DNA of 14,394 bases from the NCBI RefSeq assembly GCF_937891315.1, contig NZ_CALAGI010000110.1, positions 1 through 14,394 of the forward strand, written 5' to 3'. Positions 6,782 through 14,394 of the stretch are shown here, in pieces. The notes beneath the pieces were generated by a model. The model made no database searches. It worked only from the letters and a program-made list of their open reading frames with translations, and had not been told where the DNA came from. Source of the stretch: an uncultured Amaricoccus sp. GTDB taxonomy: Bacteria; Pseudomonadota; Alphaproteobacteria; Rhodobacterales; Rhodobacteraceae. Every line of letters starts with the position of its first letter. The stretch's first letter is position 1. The position numbers and the translations under genes were made by a program.

Positions 6782-8310
6782 GCGTCTCGCTGTTCGATCG
6801 GGGGCCTTTCGCCCCCTGCCCCGCGCCCTTCAACATGGCCCGTCATACATTCGAGGCCGGTCGCGCGACACCGGACAGGATCGCGCTCGAAGTCGCCCGC
6901 GCTCCGGGCGAGATCGTCGAGACCTGGACCCACGGCGCGCTCCGCGAGACGGTGCTGCGCGCCGCCGGTGGTCTCGCGGCCCGGGGGCTCACGCGCGGAG
7001 ATCGGGTTCTGCTGCGCCTCGGCAATGTCTCCGACTTCCCGATCCTGTTCTTCGCGACGAACGCGCTCGGCGCGGTGCCGGTCCCGGTCTCGGGCCAGCT
7101 TACCGCGCGCGAGGTCGCCGGTATCGTCGCCGATCTCGAACCGCGCTTCGCCTGCGTCGGCGCGGGCTTCGAGCCGGCGGAGGGCACGGCCATGATCGGC
7201 CCCGGGGAGATCGCCGCGCTGCGCGACGCGCCCCCCGCGGACTTCGCCGGGACGGCGCCCGATGATCCGGCCTTCGTGGTCTATACCTCCGGCACCGGCG
7301 GCCGGCCGAAGGGTGTCGTCCTCGCACAGCGCGCGGCCTGGGCGCGGCGCATGATGTGGGAGGGCTGGTACGGGCTGACCCCCGAGGATCGCGTCCTGCA
7401 CGCGGGGGCCTTCAACTGGACCTTCACCCTTGGCGCCGGCCTGACCGACCCCTGGGCGCGCGGCGCGCGGGCCCTGCTCTATTCGGGGCCGCCCGACCGC
7501 GCGGTCTGGCCGGCGCTCGCCGCCGCGCATGGCGCGACGATCTTCGCCGGCACGCCCGGGGTCTATCGCCAGATGCTGGGCGCGAAGGCCGATCTGACCG
7601 GCTTCGCGCGCCTGCGCCACGGCCTCAGCGCCGGCGAAGCACTGCCCGCGGCCGTGGCGCGCGCCTGGACGGAAGCGACCGGCAAGCCGATCTACGAGGC
7701 GCTCGGCATGTCCGAGATCTCGACCTACATCTCCTTTTCGCCCAACTCTCCGCCCGTGCCCGGCCGCGCCGGTCGTCCGCAGCCGGGGCGCCGCGTCGCC
7801 GTGCTCGCCGATGACGGCGAGGAACCGGTGCCGCGTGGCGTGCCGGGCCTGCTCGCCGTGTCGCGCCGCGATCCCGGCCTGATGCTCGGCTACTGGCGGC
7901 GACCCGAGGAGACGGCGGCGGTTTTTCGCGGCGAATGGTTCGTCACCGGCGACCGCGCGACGCTGCATGAGGACGACACGCTCGAATATCTCGGCCGGGC
8001 CGACGATCTCATGAACGCCGGCGGTTTCCGCGTCAGTCCGGCCGAGGTCGAGGCAGCGCTTCTCGACCATCCCGGCGTCGCCGAGGCGGCGGCGGTGGCC
8101 GAGCCCGCGCGGCCCGGCGTCGAGATCATCGCCGCCTATTACGTTCCCGTGACCGACCCCGTCCCGGACGCCGACCTCGCCGCCCACTGCGCCGCGCGCC
8201 TCGCCCGGTACAAATGCCCGCGCCGCTTCGTCGCCGTGGATGCGCTGCCGCGAAACGCCGCCGGCAAGCTTGTGCGGCGGGCGTTGCGGCGTGGCGAAAC
8301 CGGCGATTGA
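6778..8310 (+). CDS. Acyl-CoA synthetase-type AMP-forming ligase
   Basis: This 510-residue protein of the ANL superfamily activates a carboxylic acid as acyl-AMP, then usually forms the CoA thioester. Motifs in order are YTSGTGGRPKG (A3, 169-179), YEALGMSEIS (A5), WFVTGD with D392 (A7), YLGRADDLMNAGGFRVSPAEVE with the hinge at D409/D410 (A8), and PRNAAGK with catalytic K497 (A10). The start is GTG 6778, which forms a GTGA overlap with the preceding stop. GGGAG lies about 8 bases upstream, whereas the next start, ATG 6835, has no such context. The frame is open far upstream, but that stretch is the other strand-frame of the VWA gene. The substrate is unclear; a short, medium-chain or aromatic acid is possible. 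It closes the plus-strand block. Confidence 0.85.
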   Translation: MSVSLFDRGPFAPCPAPFNMARHTFEAGRATPDRIALEVARAPGEIVETWTHGALRETVLRAAGGLAARGLTRGDRVLLRLGNVSDFPILFFATNALGAVPVPVSGQLTAREVAGIVADLEPRFACVGAGFEPAEGTAMIGPGEIAALRDAPPADFAGTAPDDPAFVVYTSGTGGRPKGVVLAQRAAWARRMMWEGWYGLTPEDRVLHAGAFNWTFTLGAGLTDPWARGARALLYSGPPDRAVWPALAAAHGATIFAGTPGVYRQMLGAKADLTGFARLRHGLSAGEALPAAVARAWTEATGKPIYEALGMSEISTYISFSPNSPPVPGRAGRPQPGRRVAVLADDGEEPVPRGVPGLLAVSRRDPGLMLGYWRRPEETAAVFRGEWFVTGDRATLHEDDTLEYLGRADDLMNAGGFRVSPAEVEAALLDHPGVAEAAAVAEPARPGVEIIAAYYVPVTDPVPDADLAAHCAARLARYKCPRRFVAVDALPRNAAGKLVRRALRRGETGD

Positions 8311-8464
8311 CCCCCGCCGTCCTTCGAGCGGCCGGACGCGGAGATCCGCGGGGTCCGCGCCGATTTCAGCCCCGATTTCCCGCGCGTCTCCGACAGCGGC
8401 GGCCAGTTCGGATCGCGGCCCGCCGTTCGAGGCGCCCTGTCGGGCACATTCGCCGCCCCCGCGG
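8311..8464. other. Convergent gap with coding-like composition and a hairpin
   Basis: The gap between the ligase stop and the mfd stop holds no recognisable gene. Continuing the ligase frame past its TGA, the sequence stays open to a TGA at 8527-8529. In the gap that frame has third positions about 88% G/C by hand count (46 of 52 codons), with lower second positions, as in real genes here. A hairpin GGAC-GCGG / CCGC-(GGG)-GTCC is at 8334-8356 without a T-run. It may be a decayed gene end or simply G+C-rich DNA. Confidence 0.3.
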
Positions 8465-11400
8465 TCAGGTCCGCTCGCGGACCGCGCCGACCGGCTTTGC
8501 CAGCACCGCGAGTTCGCGTGCGACGATGAAGGCCCCAGCGAGGCGAGTCTTCGCGTCCGGCCAGTCCCGACGGAGGACGATCCTGTTGTCCTTGATCACG
8601 GCCGCGCCCTTCTGGTCCTGTAGGAAGGTGACGAGGCCGGCGGGATCGGCGAACTTGTCGTTGTGGAACTGCACCGTGGCGCCCTTCGGTCCGCCGTCGA
8701 GCCGGGCGATGCCCGCCCGCTTGCAGAGCGCCTTGATCCGCACGACGAGGAGCAGCGTATCGACCTCGGGCGGCAGCGGGCCGAAGCGGTCGATGAGTTC
8801 CGCCGCGAATCCCTCCATCTCGACCTTCTTCTCCAGCGCCGAAAGCCGGCGATAGAGGCCGAGCCGCACGTCGAGATCGGTCACATAGGCCTCGGGGATC
8901 AGCACCGGCACGCCGAGATTGATCTGCGGCGACCATTCGCCGTCGCCGTCCATCTCGATCTCGCCCGAGCGCAGCTTGGCGATCGCCTCGTGCAGCATGT
9001 CCTGGTAAAGCTCGTAGCCCACCTCGCGGATCTGGCCCGACTGCTCTTCACCGAGCAGATTGCCGGCGCCCCGGATATCGAGATCCTGCGAGGCGAGGGT
9101 GAAACCGGCGCCGAGGCTGTCGAGGCTGCCGAGCACGCGCAGGCGCTTGGTCGCCTGTGGCGTCAGCTTCTTGCGCGGCTCGGTGGTGAAGAAGGCATAG
9201 GCCCGCGCCTTGGATCGTCCGACCCGCCCCCGGATCTGATAGAGCTGCGCAAGGCCGAACATGTCGGCGCGATGCACGACGAGTGTGTTCGCCGCCGGGA
9301 TGTCGAGGCCGGATTCGACGATGCTGGTGGCAAGCAGCACGTCGTACTTGCCGTCGTAGAAGGCGTTCATCCGGTCGTCGAGCTCGGTCGGCGCCATCTG
9401 GCCGTGCGCCACGACAAGCTTCACCTCCGGTATCTGATCGCGCAGGAACTCCTCGACCTCCGGTATGTCGGCGATGCGCGGCACGACATAGAACGACTGA
9501 CCGCCGCGGTAATGCTCGCGCAGCAGGGCCTCGCGCACCGTCACCGGGTCGAATTCGCTGACATAGGTGCGGACCGCGAGGCGATCGACCGGCGGCGTCG
9601 CGATCAGGCTGAGCTCGCGCACGCCCGAAAGGGCGAGTTGCAACGTGCGGGGGATCGGCGTCGCGGTGAGGGTCAGGACATGCACGTCCGAGCGCAGCTG
9701 CTTCAGCCGCTCCTTGTGCTGCACGCCGAAATGCTGCTCCTCGTCGATGACGAGGAGGCCGAGGTCGGCGAAGCGGATCGATTTCGCCAGCAGCGCGTGG
9801 GTGCCGACGACGATCTCGACCTTGCCCTTGGCGAGGTCGTCCCGCGTCTCGGCCGCGTCCTTCGCCGACACGAAGCGGCTGAGCGGCCGGATGCGGATCG
9901 GGAAGCCCCGGAACCGTTCGGAGAAGGTCTTGTAGTGCTGCCGCGCCAGCAGCGTCGTCGGCGCGATCACCGCGACCTGGACGCCTGACATCGCCGCGAC
10001 GAAGGCCGCGCGCAAGGCCACTTCGGTCTTGCCGAAGCCGACATCGCCGCAGACCAGTCGATCCATCGGCTGGCCCGATTCCAGGTCGCCGAGCACGTCG
10101 GCGATGGCGTTCAACTGGTCGTCGGTCTCGGCATAGGGAAACCGCGCGCAGAACTCCTCCCAGACGTGATGCTCCGGTGGCGCCAGAACCTGCCCCTTGC
10201 GCAGCGTCCGCTCGGCGGCGAGCCGGATCAGCCGGTCCGCCATGTCGCGGATCCGCGCCTTCAGCCGCGCCTTCTTCGCCTGCCACGCGCCGCCGCCGAG
10301 CCGGTCGAGCAGCCCTTCCTCGTGGCCATAGCGGCTGAGCAGCTCGATATTCTCGACCGGCAGGTAGAGCTTGTCGCCGCCCGCGTATTCCAGCGAGATG
10401 CATTCATGCGGCGCGCCGAGCGCGGTGATGGTCTCGAGACCCTTGTAGCGCCCGATGCCGTGATCGACATGCACGACGAGATCGTTGGGCGTCAGGCCCG
10501 CCGCCTCGGTCAGGAAATTCTCGGCCCGCTTGCGTCGCCGCGGCGCGCGGATCAGCCGGTCGCCAAGGATGTCCTGCTCGGCGATCACGGTCAGTCCCGG
10601 CGCCTCGAACCCGTGCTCGAGGCTCCAGACGGCGAGATAGAGGCCGCCCTTCTCGCCCTTGATCTCGTCGGCGCGGGCGATTTCGCGGGCGTCCGTCACA
10701 CCGCTGTCGGCGAGCAGGCCCGCCATCCGCTCGCGCGCGCCCTTGGAATAGTTCGCGAGCACCACGTCGCAGGTCCGGCGCTTCGCGGCGACATGGGCCG
10801 CGACCGCGCCGAAGAGGCTGAGCGCCTCCTGCTGGCGCTCGGGCGCGAAGTCGCGGCCGACGCGCCCGCCCGCGTCGATGATCCCCGGGCCCAGCGGTCG
10901 GGGCAGCACCGCGAGCTGGCGGATCGCCCGCCCCGCCAGCGCCCGATCCCAGGCCGTCTCGTCGAGATAGAGGAGATCCGGCGGACAGGGCTTGTAGACG
11001 GTCCCGAGCCGCGACTTCGCCGCCAGCGCCGCGACCCGGGTCTCGTAGGCATCGGCCAGTGCTTCCCAGCGGGCATGACGCGTCGGCCCGACCTCGTCGT
11101 CGAGCAGGACGGGCGCGCCCGGCAGATAGTCGAACAGCGTCTCGAGCCCGTCGTGGAAGAACGGCAGCCAGTGCTCGTAGCCCTGAAGCTTGCGCCCCGC
11201 GCTGATCGCCTCGTAGAGCGGATCGTCGTGGCCCGCCGCGCCGAAGCTCTCGCGGTAGCGGGTGCGGAAGCGCTGGATCGCCGCCTCGTCGAGGATCACC
11301 TCGCTGACCGGCGCGAGCTCGACCCGGGCGACCTTCTCGGTGGTGCGCTGGCTCTCGGGATCGAAGCGGCGGGCGCTGTCGAGCACGTCGCCGAAAAGAT

Positions 11401-11941
11401 CGAGCCGCACCGGACCGCCGCGACCGGGCGGAAAGATGTCGATGATGCCGCCACGCACCGCGAAATCGCCGGGCTCGGTCACCGTCGCCGACTGCTGGAA
11501 GCCCGCGCCGGCGAGAAAGGCCCGCAGCGCGGCCATGTCAACGCGCTGGCCGACGGCGGCGGTGAAGCTCGCGGCCCGCAGACGTGCCCGCGGCGGCACC
11601 ATCTGGCTCGCCGCGTTGACCGTGGTCAGCACCACGGCCGGCCGGTCGAACCCGCCCGCGAGCGCGGCCAGCGTCGCCATGCGCGCGGCGGCGATCTCGG
11701 GATTGGGCGAGATCCGGTCGTAGGGCAGGCAGTCCCAGGCCGGGAAGGTCAGCACCGGCACGCCCGGCGCGAAGAACCTGAGCGCCGCGCGGATCGCCGA
11801 CAGCCGGGCATCGTCGCGCGCGACATGGATCACCGGCCCGGCGGCGCGCGCCAGGGTCTCGGCGAGGAAGCGGGCATCGAAACCCTCGGGACAGCCGCCG
11901 ACGAGCAGCCGCCCAAGGCTCAGGGGCTCGGCGCGGGTCAT
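8465..11941 (-). CDS. mfd: Transcription-repair coupling factor Mfd
   Basis: This 1158-residue protein has the length and order of Mfd. It displaces RNA polymerase stalled at DNA lesions and recruits UvrA for strand-specific repair. An N-terminal UvrB-like region (TFPAWDCLPYDRISPN) is followed by the polymerase-interacting CarD-like domain (VVHVDHGIGRYKGLE...GDKLYLPVENIELLSRY). The RecG-like translocase has Walker A G632-DVGFGK-T639 (K638) and DEEQ at 733-736. It ends with the TRCF C-terminal domain (VLIPEAYV, RLGLYRRLS, DRFGPLPPEV). The ATG at 11941 (MTRAEPL) is chosen; the frame extends only to a TTG at 11977 without a better ribosome site. It follows a membrane-protein gene on the same strand 46 bases away. 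Confidence 0.96.
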   Translation of the reverse strand: MTRAEPLSLGRLLVGGCPEGFDARFLAETLARAAGPVIHVARDDARLSAIRAALRFFAPGVPVLTFPAWDCLPYDRISPNPEIAAARMATLAALAGGFDRPAVVLTTVNAASQMVPPRARLRAASFTAAVGQRVDMAALRAFLAGAGFQQSATVTEPGDFAVRGGIIDIFPPGRGGPVRLDLFGDVLDSARRFDPESQRTTEKVARVELAPVSEVILDEAAIQRFRTRYRESFGAAGHDDPLYEAISAGRKLQGYEHWLPFFHDGLETLFDYLPGAPVLLDDEVGPTRHARWEALADAYETRVAALAAKSRLGTVYKPCPPDLLYLDETAWDRALAGRAIRQLAVLPRPLGPGIIDAGGRVGRDFAPERQQEALSLFGAVAAHVAAKRRTCDVVLANYSKGARERMAGLLADSGVTDAREIARADEIKGEKGGLYLAVWSLEHGFEAPGLTVIAEQDILGDRLIRAPRRRKRAENFLTEAAGLTPNDLVVHVDHGIGRYKGLETITALGAPHECISLEYAGGDKLYLPVENIELLSRYGHEEGLLDRLGGGAWQAKKARLKARIRDMADRLIRLAAERTLRKGQVLAPPEHHVWEEFCARFPYAETDDQLNAIADVLGDLESGQPMDRLVCGDVGFGKTEVALRAAFVAAMSGVQVAVIAPTTLLARQHYKTFSERFRGFPIRIRPLSRFVSAKDAAETRDDLAKGKVEIVVGTHALLAKSIRFADLGLLVIDEEQHFGVQHKERLKQLRSDVHVLTLTATPIPRTLQLALSGVRELSLIATPPVDRLAVRTYVSEFDPVTVREALLREHYRGGQSFYVVPRIADIPEVEEFLRDQIPEVKLVVAHGQMAPTELDDRMNAFYDGKYDVLLATSIVESGLDIPAANTLVVHRADMFGLAQLYQIRGRVGRSKARAYAFFTTEPRKKLTPQATKRLRVLGSLDSLGAGFTLASQDLDIRGAGNLLGEEQSGQIREVGYELYQDMLHEAIAKLRSGEIEMDGDGEWSPQINLGVPVLIPEAYVTDLDVRLGLYRRLSALEKKVEMEGFAAELIDRFGPLPPEVDTLLLVVRIKALCKRAGIARLDGGPKGATVQFHNDKFADPAGLVTFLQDQKGAAVIKDNRIVLRRDWPDAKTRLAGAFIVARELAVLAKPVGAVRERT

Positions 11942-11987
11942 GGGCCGCGACCTAGCGCAAGCCCTCGGTCGCCGCAAGGCGCGGCGG

Positions 11988-12494
11988 CTATCGCGGGAAC
12001 ATGTCCGGACGATGCGTGAGCGCCAGCAGCGTCGCGGCGAGGATCGTCAAAACGCAGATCACCTGATTCCAGAACCGCCGCCGGGCCAGCAGCCGACGCA
12101 GGTCCGCGCCGCGCGCGCCCTCGCGCCGCGCGCGCGCTGCGAGGGCGAGGGTGGCGACGGCGACCATCGCCATCGGGAAGGTCAGCGCGAAGCCCGCCTG
12201 CGCGACCTCCACCCCGAAGCCGAAGCCGAGCACGGCGAGCATGGCAAGGCCGAAGCCGATCAGCGCCGCCGCCGGCCCGCCGACGGTCTCGCGCAGGCCG
12301 TTCAGCCGTTCCGCCTGAATGTGGGCGAGGAAATCCACCCGGTCCGCGACCTCCGGCAGGCGGTCGGCGCGCAGGATCATGTCATAGGGAACGCCGAGCG
12401 GCCGCTGGCAGATCAGCGCCCAGAGCACCACGGTCAGGATCCAGTACCAGACGCTGTAGAAGCTCACGCCGCTCAGGATATAGGGCTGGATCAC
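11988..12494 (-). CDS. Four-helix membrane protein of unknown function
   Basis: This is a 168-residue protein starting with GTG (12494-12492), with four hydrophobic segments: VSFYSVWYWILTVVLWALI, PAAALIGFGLAMLAVLGFGF, GFALTFPMAMVAVATLALA and FWNQVICVLTILAATLLALT. The first loop has LGVPYDMILRA. The pattern WYW-x-x-x-x-x-LW...LGVPYDMI-x-RA is one I associate with small Rhodobacterales proteins sometimes labelled 'component of SufBCD complex'. Nothing in the sequence supports an iron-sulphur role. A second GTG nine codons on is an alternative start, since the ribosome site is weak for both. It lies just upstream of mfd on the same strand and is divergent from hemB, so it may be co-transcribed with mfd. 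Confidence 0.75.
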   Translation of the reverse strand: MIQPYILSGVSFYSVWYWILTVVLWALICQRPLGVPYDMILRADRLPEVADRVDFLAHIQAERLNGLRETVGGPAAALIGFGLAMLAVLGFGFGVEVAQAGFALTFPMAMVAVATLALAARARREGARGADLRRLLARRRFWNQVICVLTILAATLLALTHRPDMFPR

Positions 12495-12539
12495 CGGATA
12501 CGCTCGAATATCACCGGGCGATCCTGTGTCGCCCCCGCG

Positions 12540-12568
12540 ATGTGGCCCCGGCGGCTCGCCAGCGTCAA
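12540..12568 (-). promoter_or_regulatory. Weak promoter candidate for the membrane protein gene
   Basis: On the minus strand TTGACG (12568-12563) is a good -35 match, with CCACAT (12545-12540) 17 bases on as a poor -10. It would start transcription about 40 bases before the GTG. The hemB promoter must also lie in the 12495-12640 gap, but no clear pair was found. Confidence 0.25.
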
Positions 12569-12640
12569 CCTCGAAGGCGGGGGGCCTTGAGCGGCGGCGT
12601 CGGGCGTGCCAAACCCGGCGGCGCAGTCAAAGGAGGCGCC

Positions 12641-13645
12641 ATGACCCCGCTCGCCGCCCCGTTTCCGCACGGTCGCCCGCGCCGCCTGCGCCGGACGCCG
12701 TGGATTCGCGATCTGGTCGCCGAGACGCGGCTCACCCCGGCGGACCTCATCTGGCCGATCTTCGTGCGGGACGGGGTCGATGCCGAGGAACCGGTGGCCT
12801 CGCTGCCCGGCGTCTCGCGCCTCAGCCTCGACCGGGCGGTGCGGGCGGCCGGGGAGGCGGCGGAGCTCGGCATCCCTTGCGTCGCGATCTTTCCCTATAC
12901 CGACGCCAGCGACAAGGATCCGGAGGCGACCGAGGCCTGGAACCCCGAAAACCTCGTCTGCCGCGCGACGCGGGCGATCAAGGCGGCGGTGCCCGAGTTG
13001 GGCGTCCTGCTCGACGTGGCGCTCGACCCCTACAATTCGGACGGGCACGACGGGCTGGTGCGCGACGGCGTGGTAATGAATGACGAAACCCTGATCGCAC
13101 TGCGCCAGATGGCGCTGGTCCAGGCCGAAGCCGGCGCCGATATCCTCGGGCCGTCGGACATGATGGACGGCCGGATCGGGGTGATCCGGCAGGCGCTGGA
13201 GGAAAATGAATTCTGCGACGTGGCGATCATGAGCTACGCGGCGAAATACGCCTCCTGCTTCTACGGGCCGTTCCGCGACGCGGTCGGCTCGTCCGGCGCG
13301 CTGCGCGGCGACAAGAAGACCTATCAGATGGATCCTTCGAACGCCGACGAGGCGCTGCGCGAGGTGGCGATCGACCTTGCCGAGGGCGCGGACATGGTAC
13401 TGGTGAAACCCGGCCTGCCCTATCTCGACATCTGCGCCCGGGTGAAGGCCCAGTATCGCGTACCGACCTTCGCCTATCAGGTGTCCGGCGAATATGCGAT
13501 GATCGAGGCGGCCGCCGCCAACGGCTGGCTCGACGGCGAGCGGGCGATGCTCGAAAGCCTCGCCGCCTTCAAGCGCGCCGGCTGCGACGGGGTGCTCACC
13601 TATTTCGCGCCGCGCGCCGCCCGTGCGCTGGCGACGCGGACCTGA
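12641..13645 (+). CDS. hemB: Porphobilinogen synthase (5-aminolevulinate dehydratase)
   Basis: This 334-residue cytosolic enzyme condenses two 5-aminolevulinate molecules to porphobilinogen in heme, chlorophyll and corrin synthesis. Both Schiff-base lysines are present, K202 in SYAAKYASCFYGPFRD and K256 in MVLVKPGLPYLDI. The metal-site segment reads D125-VALDPYNSDGHD-G138. The three zinc cysteines of DVCLCPYxxxGHCG-type enzymes are replaced by A127, D129 and D137, as in the magnesium-dependent or metal-free alphaproteobacterial and pseudomonad enzymes. The ATG at 12641 follows AAAGGAGG at an ideal distance. The frame is open back to a GTG at 12542, but that part has no ribosome site and no family similarity. 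The gene is alone between a divergent membrane gene and a lipoprotein gene. Confidence 0.96.
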   Translation: MTPLAAPFPHGRPRRLRRTPWIRDLVAETRLTPADLIWPIFVRDGVDAEEPVASLPGVSRLSLDRAVRAAGEAAELGIPCVAIFPYTDASDKDPEATEAWNPENLVCRATRAIKAAVPELGVLLDVALDPYNSDGHDGLVRDGVVMNDETLIALRQMALVQAEAGADILGPSDMMDGRIGVIRQALEENEFCDVAIMSYAAKYASCFYGPFRDAVGSSGALRGDKKTYQMDPSNADEALREVAIDLAEGADMVLVKPGLPYLDICARVKAQYRVPTFAYQVSGEYAMIEAAAANGWLDGERAMLESLAAFKRAGCDGVLTYFAPRAARALATRT

Positions 13646-13665
13646 TCGTTTCGCGCCAGCGGCGG

Positions 13666-13682
13666 TTCGCGACTCGCGCGAA
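13666..13682. terminator. Hairpin after hemB, possible terminator
   Basis: TTCGCG (13666-13671) and CGCGAA (13677-13682) form a 6-bp stem with a five-base loop about 20 bases past the hemB stop. There is no following T-run, so it is a weak or factor-assisted terminator at best. Confidence 0.3.
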
Positions 13683-13693
13683 TCAGCGGGTGC

Positions 13694-13723
13694 TTGGCGC
13701 ACGTCGGCGAAACGTGTTAACAT
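13694..13723 (+). promoter_or_regulatory. Promoter candidate for the SYLF lipoprotein gene
   Basis: TTGGCG (13694-13699), 18 bases, then TAACAT (13718-13723) resembles a sigma-70 promoter with four of six matches in each box. It would give a leader of roughly 55 bases before the ATG at 13785. The local A+T enrichment (GTGTTAACATTTGG) supports it. Confidence 0.35.
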
Positions 13724-13784
13724 TTGGCCGGAAACCGACGGTCGATCGGTCAATGACAGAGGCAACGAGCAAAAGGATGCGTCC

Positions 13785-14345
13785 ATGACTTCCTGGACCC
13801 GGCGCAGTTTCATGATCGCGGGGGGCGTAGGCCTTGCCGCGTGCACGTCCGAGACCTTGGGCACGGAGGAGAATTCGCGACGCAACGCCATCGACGCCGC
13901 GGTGGCGAAGGCGCAGTCCGAACTCTACAATATCCCCGGCGCGGAGCAGTTGAACCAGACCGCGCAGGGCGTTCTCATCATCCCGAACATCAGCCAGGTC
14001 GGCTTCTTCGCCAGTGGCGCCTATGGCGAAGGCGCGCTGCTGATCGGTCCGGCGATCGTCGAATATTATTCGATGTCGCTCGCGTCGATCGGCTTCACCT
14101 TCGGCGCGGCGCAGTACAATCAGGCGCTGTTCTTCATGACCAGCCAGGCGCTGCAGGACTTCCGACTCGCCGACGGCTGGCAGCTCGGGGTTGGCGGTCA
14201 GGTGGTCGGCGGCGAGCAGGGCGTCTCCGCCGGCGTCACCACCACGCGCATCAACCGCCCGATCCAGGAACTCGTCTTCGGCCAGCGGGGCCTGATCGCC
14301 GACGCCAGCTTCGGCGGCGCCAAGTACAACCGGATCGTCCGCTAG
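13785..14345 (+). CDS. Tat-targeted SYLF/YSC84-type lipoprotein
   Basis: This 186-residue protein begins MTSWTRRSFMIAGG, a twin-arginine signal (T-R6-R7-S-F-M), and has a lipobox L17-A-A-C20. It is therefore expected to be exported folded through Tat and anchored by lipid at C20. The rest matches the SYLF/YSC84 family. Conserved pieces are the block around GVLIIPNISQVGFFASG, YGEGALL, EYYSMSLASIGFTFGAAQYNQALFFMTSQALQDF, LGVGGQVV, the strand GVTTTRIN, and the tail FGQRGLIADASFGGAKYNRI. SYLF domains bind phospholipid in eukaryotes; the bacterial role is unclear. The ATG at 13785 has AAAAGGA upstream; the frame is open to 13623 but that part overlaps hemB. A palindromic element begins in its stop codon. 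Confidence 0.88.
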   Translation: MTSWTRRSFMIAGGVGLAACTSETLGTEENSRRNAIDAAVAKAQSELYNIPGAEQLNQTAQGVLIIPNISQVGFFASGAYGEGALLIGPAIVEYYSMSLASIGFTFGAAQYNQALFFMTSQALQDFRLADGWQLGVGGQVVGGEQGVSAGVTTTRINRPIQELVFGQRGLIADASFGGAKYNRIVR

Positions 14346-14394
14346 AGCAATATCCAACCAGACGGAATCGTCTGGTGGCTAAGATATTGCGCTA
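14343..14394. repeat. Palindromic intergenic element at the window edge
   Basis: TAGAGCAATATC (14343-14354) and GATATTGCGCTA (14383-14394) are inverted copies with one mismatch in 12. Nested inside, ACCAGACG (14357-14364) and CGTCTGGT (14369-14376) form an exact 8-bp stem around the loop GAAT. The first arm includes the stop codon of the SYLF gene. The size and double-stem form recall the short palindromic repeats scattered through many alphaproteobacterial genomes. It could also end transcription. The window stops at its far arm, so its full length is unknown. Confidence 0.6.

Noticed and set aside
6679..8187. 502-residue minus-strand frame across the ligase
   Set aside because: The plus-strand ligase has all ANL motifs in order; the antisense product has no recognisable pattern.
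8663..9988. 441-residue open frame antisense to the 3' half of mfd
   Set aside because: Same reason: low-complexity R/A/E/L-rich translation mirrors the mfd codons.
11942..11977. TTG start adding 12 residues to Mfd
   Set aside because: Arg-rich extension without a ribosome site; family proteins begin near the ATG at 11941.
10166..12019. 617-residue open frame antisense to mfd
   Set aside because: It lies wholly across mfd, which has clear motifs along its length. Long antisense frames are common at this G+C content, and the translation shows no recognisable domain.
12491..13891. 466-residue minus-strand frame across hemB
   Set aside because: hemB has both catalytic lysines and a perfect ribosome site on the plus strand; the antisense translation has no motif.

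Overview
The window (about 14.4 kb, very G+C-rich, strong G/C preference at third codon positions) looks like ordinary chromosome of an alphaproteobacterium. A Rhodobacterales-like relative is the best guess. This rests on the alphaproteobacterial DksA with a degenerate zinc finger, the cysteine-less (non-zinc) HemB, a DUF2927 lipoprotein, a CoxD/CoxE-like ATPase and VWA pair, a Tat-lipoprotein SYLF protein and small proteins of types I associate with that order. No rRNA, tRNA, CRISPR array, IS element or phage gene is visible.

Layout. (1) 1-119: the 3' end of a topoisomerase IV subunit B gene (parE). (2) 284-970 (-): secreted thermonuclease-family protein with its own terminator. Divergent from it, at 1174-1593 (+), is a small secreted four-cysteine protein of unknown function. 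(3) 1687-2109 (-): dksA, convergent with the preceding gene and divergent from the next block. (4) 2312-8310 (+): seven closely spaced genes, probably one or two operons: MoxR/CoxD-like AAA+ ATPase, small phasin-like protein, GNAT acetyltransferase, DUF2927 lipoprotein, a 56-residue two-helix membrane protein, CoxE-like VWA protein, and an acyl-CoA synthetase-type AMP-forming ligase. The last four are tightly packed; the last junction is a 4-base GTGA overlap. (5) 8465-11941 (-): mfd, preceded on the same strand by a four-helix membrane protein (11988-12494). (6) 12641-13645 (+): hemB, divergent from that membrane gene. (7) 13785-14345 (+): a Tat-targeted SYLF/YSC84-type lipoprotein, with a palindromic element starting in its stop codon and running to the window edge.

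How the genes relate. Housekeeping genes (parE, dksA, mfd, hemB) frame one accessory-looking block. In that block the ATPase and its presumed VWA partner are separated by four genes that include two envelope proteins. An ATPase/VWA chaperone acting with membrane or lipoprotein partners is one reading, but this is inference from gene order only. I found no strong case for a wholly new system. The best leads are that split ATPase/VWA cluster with its tiny membrane protein, a TGC-rich PhaR-like operator in front of the phasin-like gene, and the terminal palindrome.
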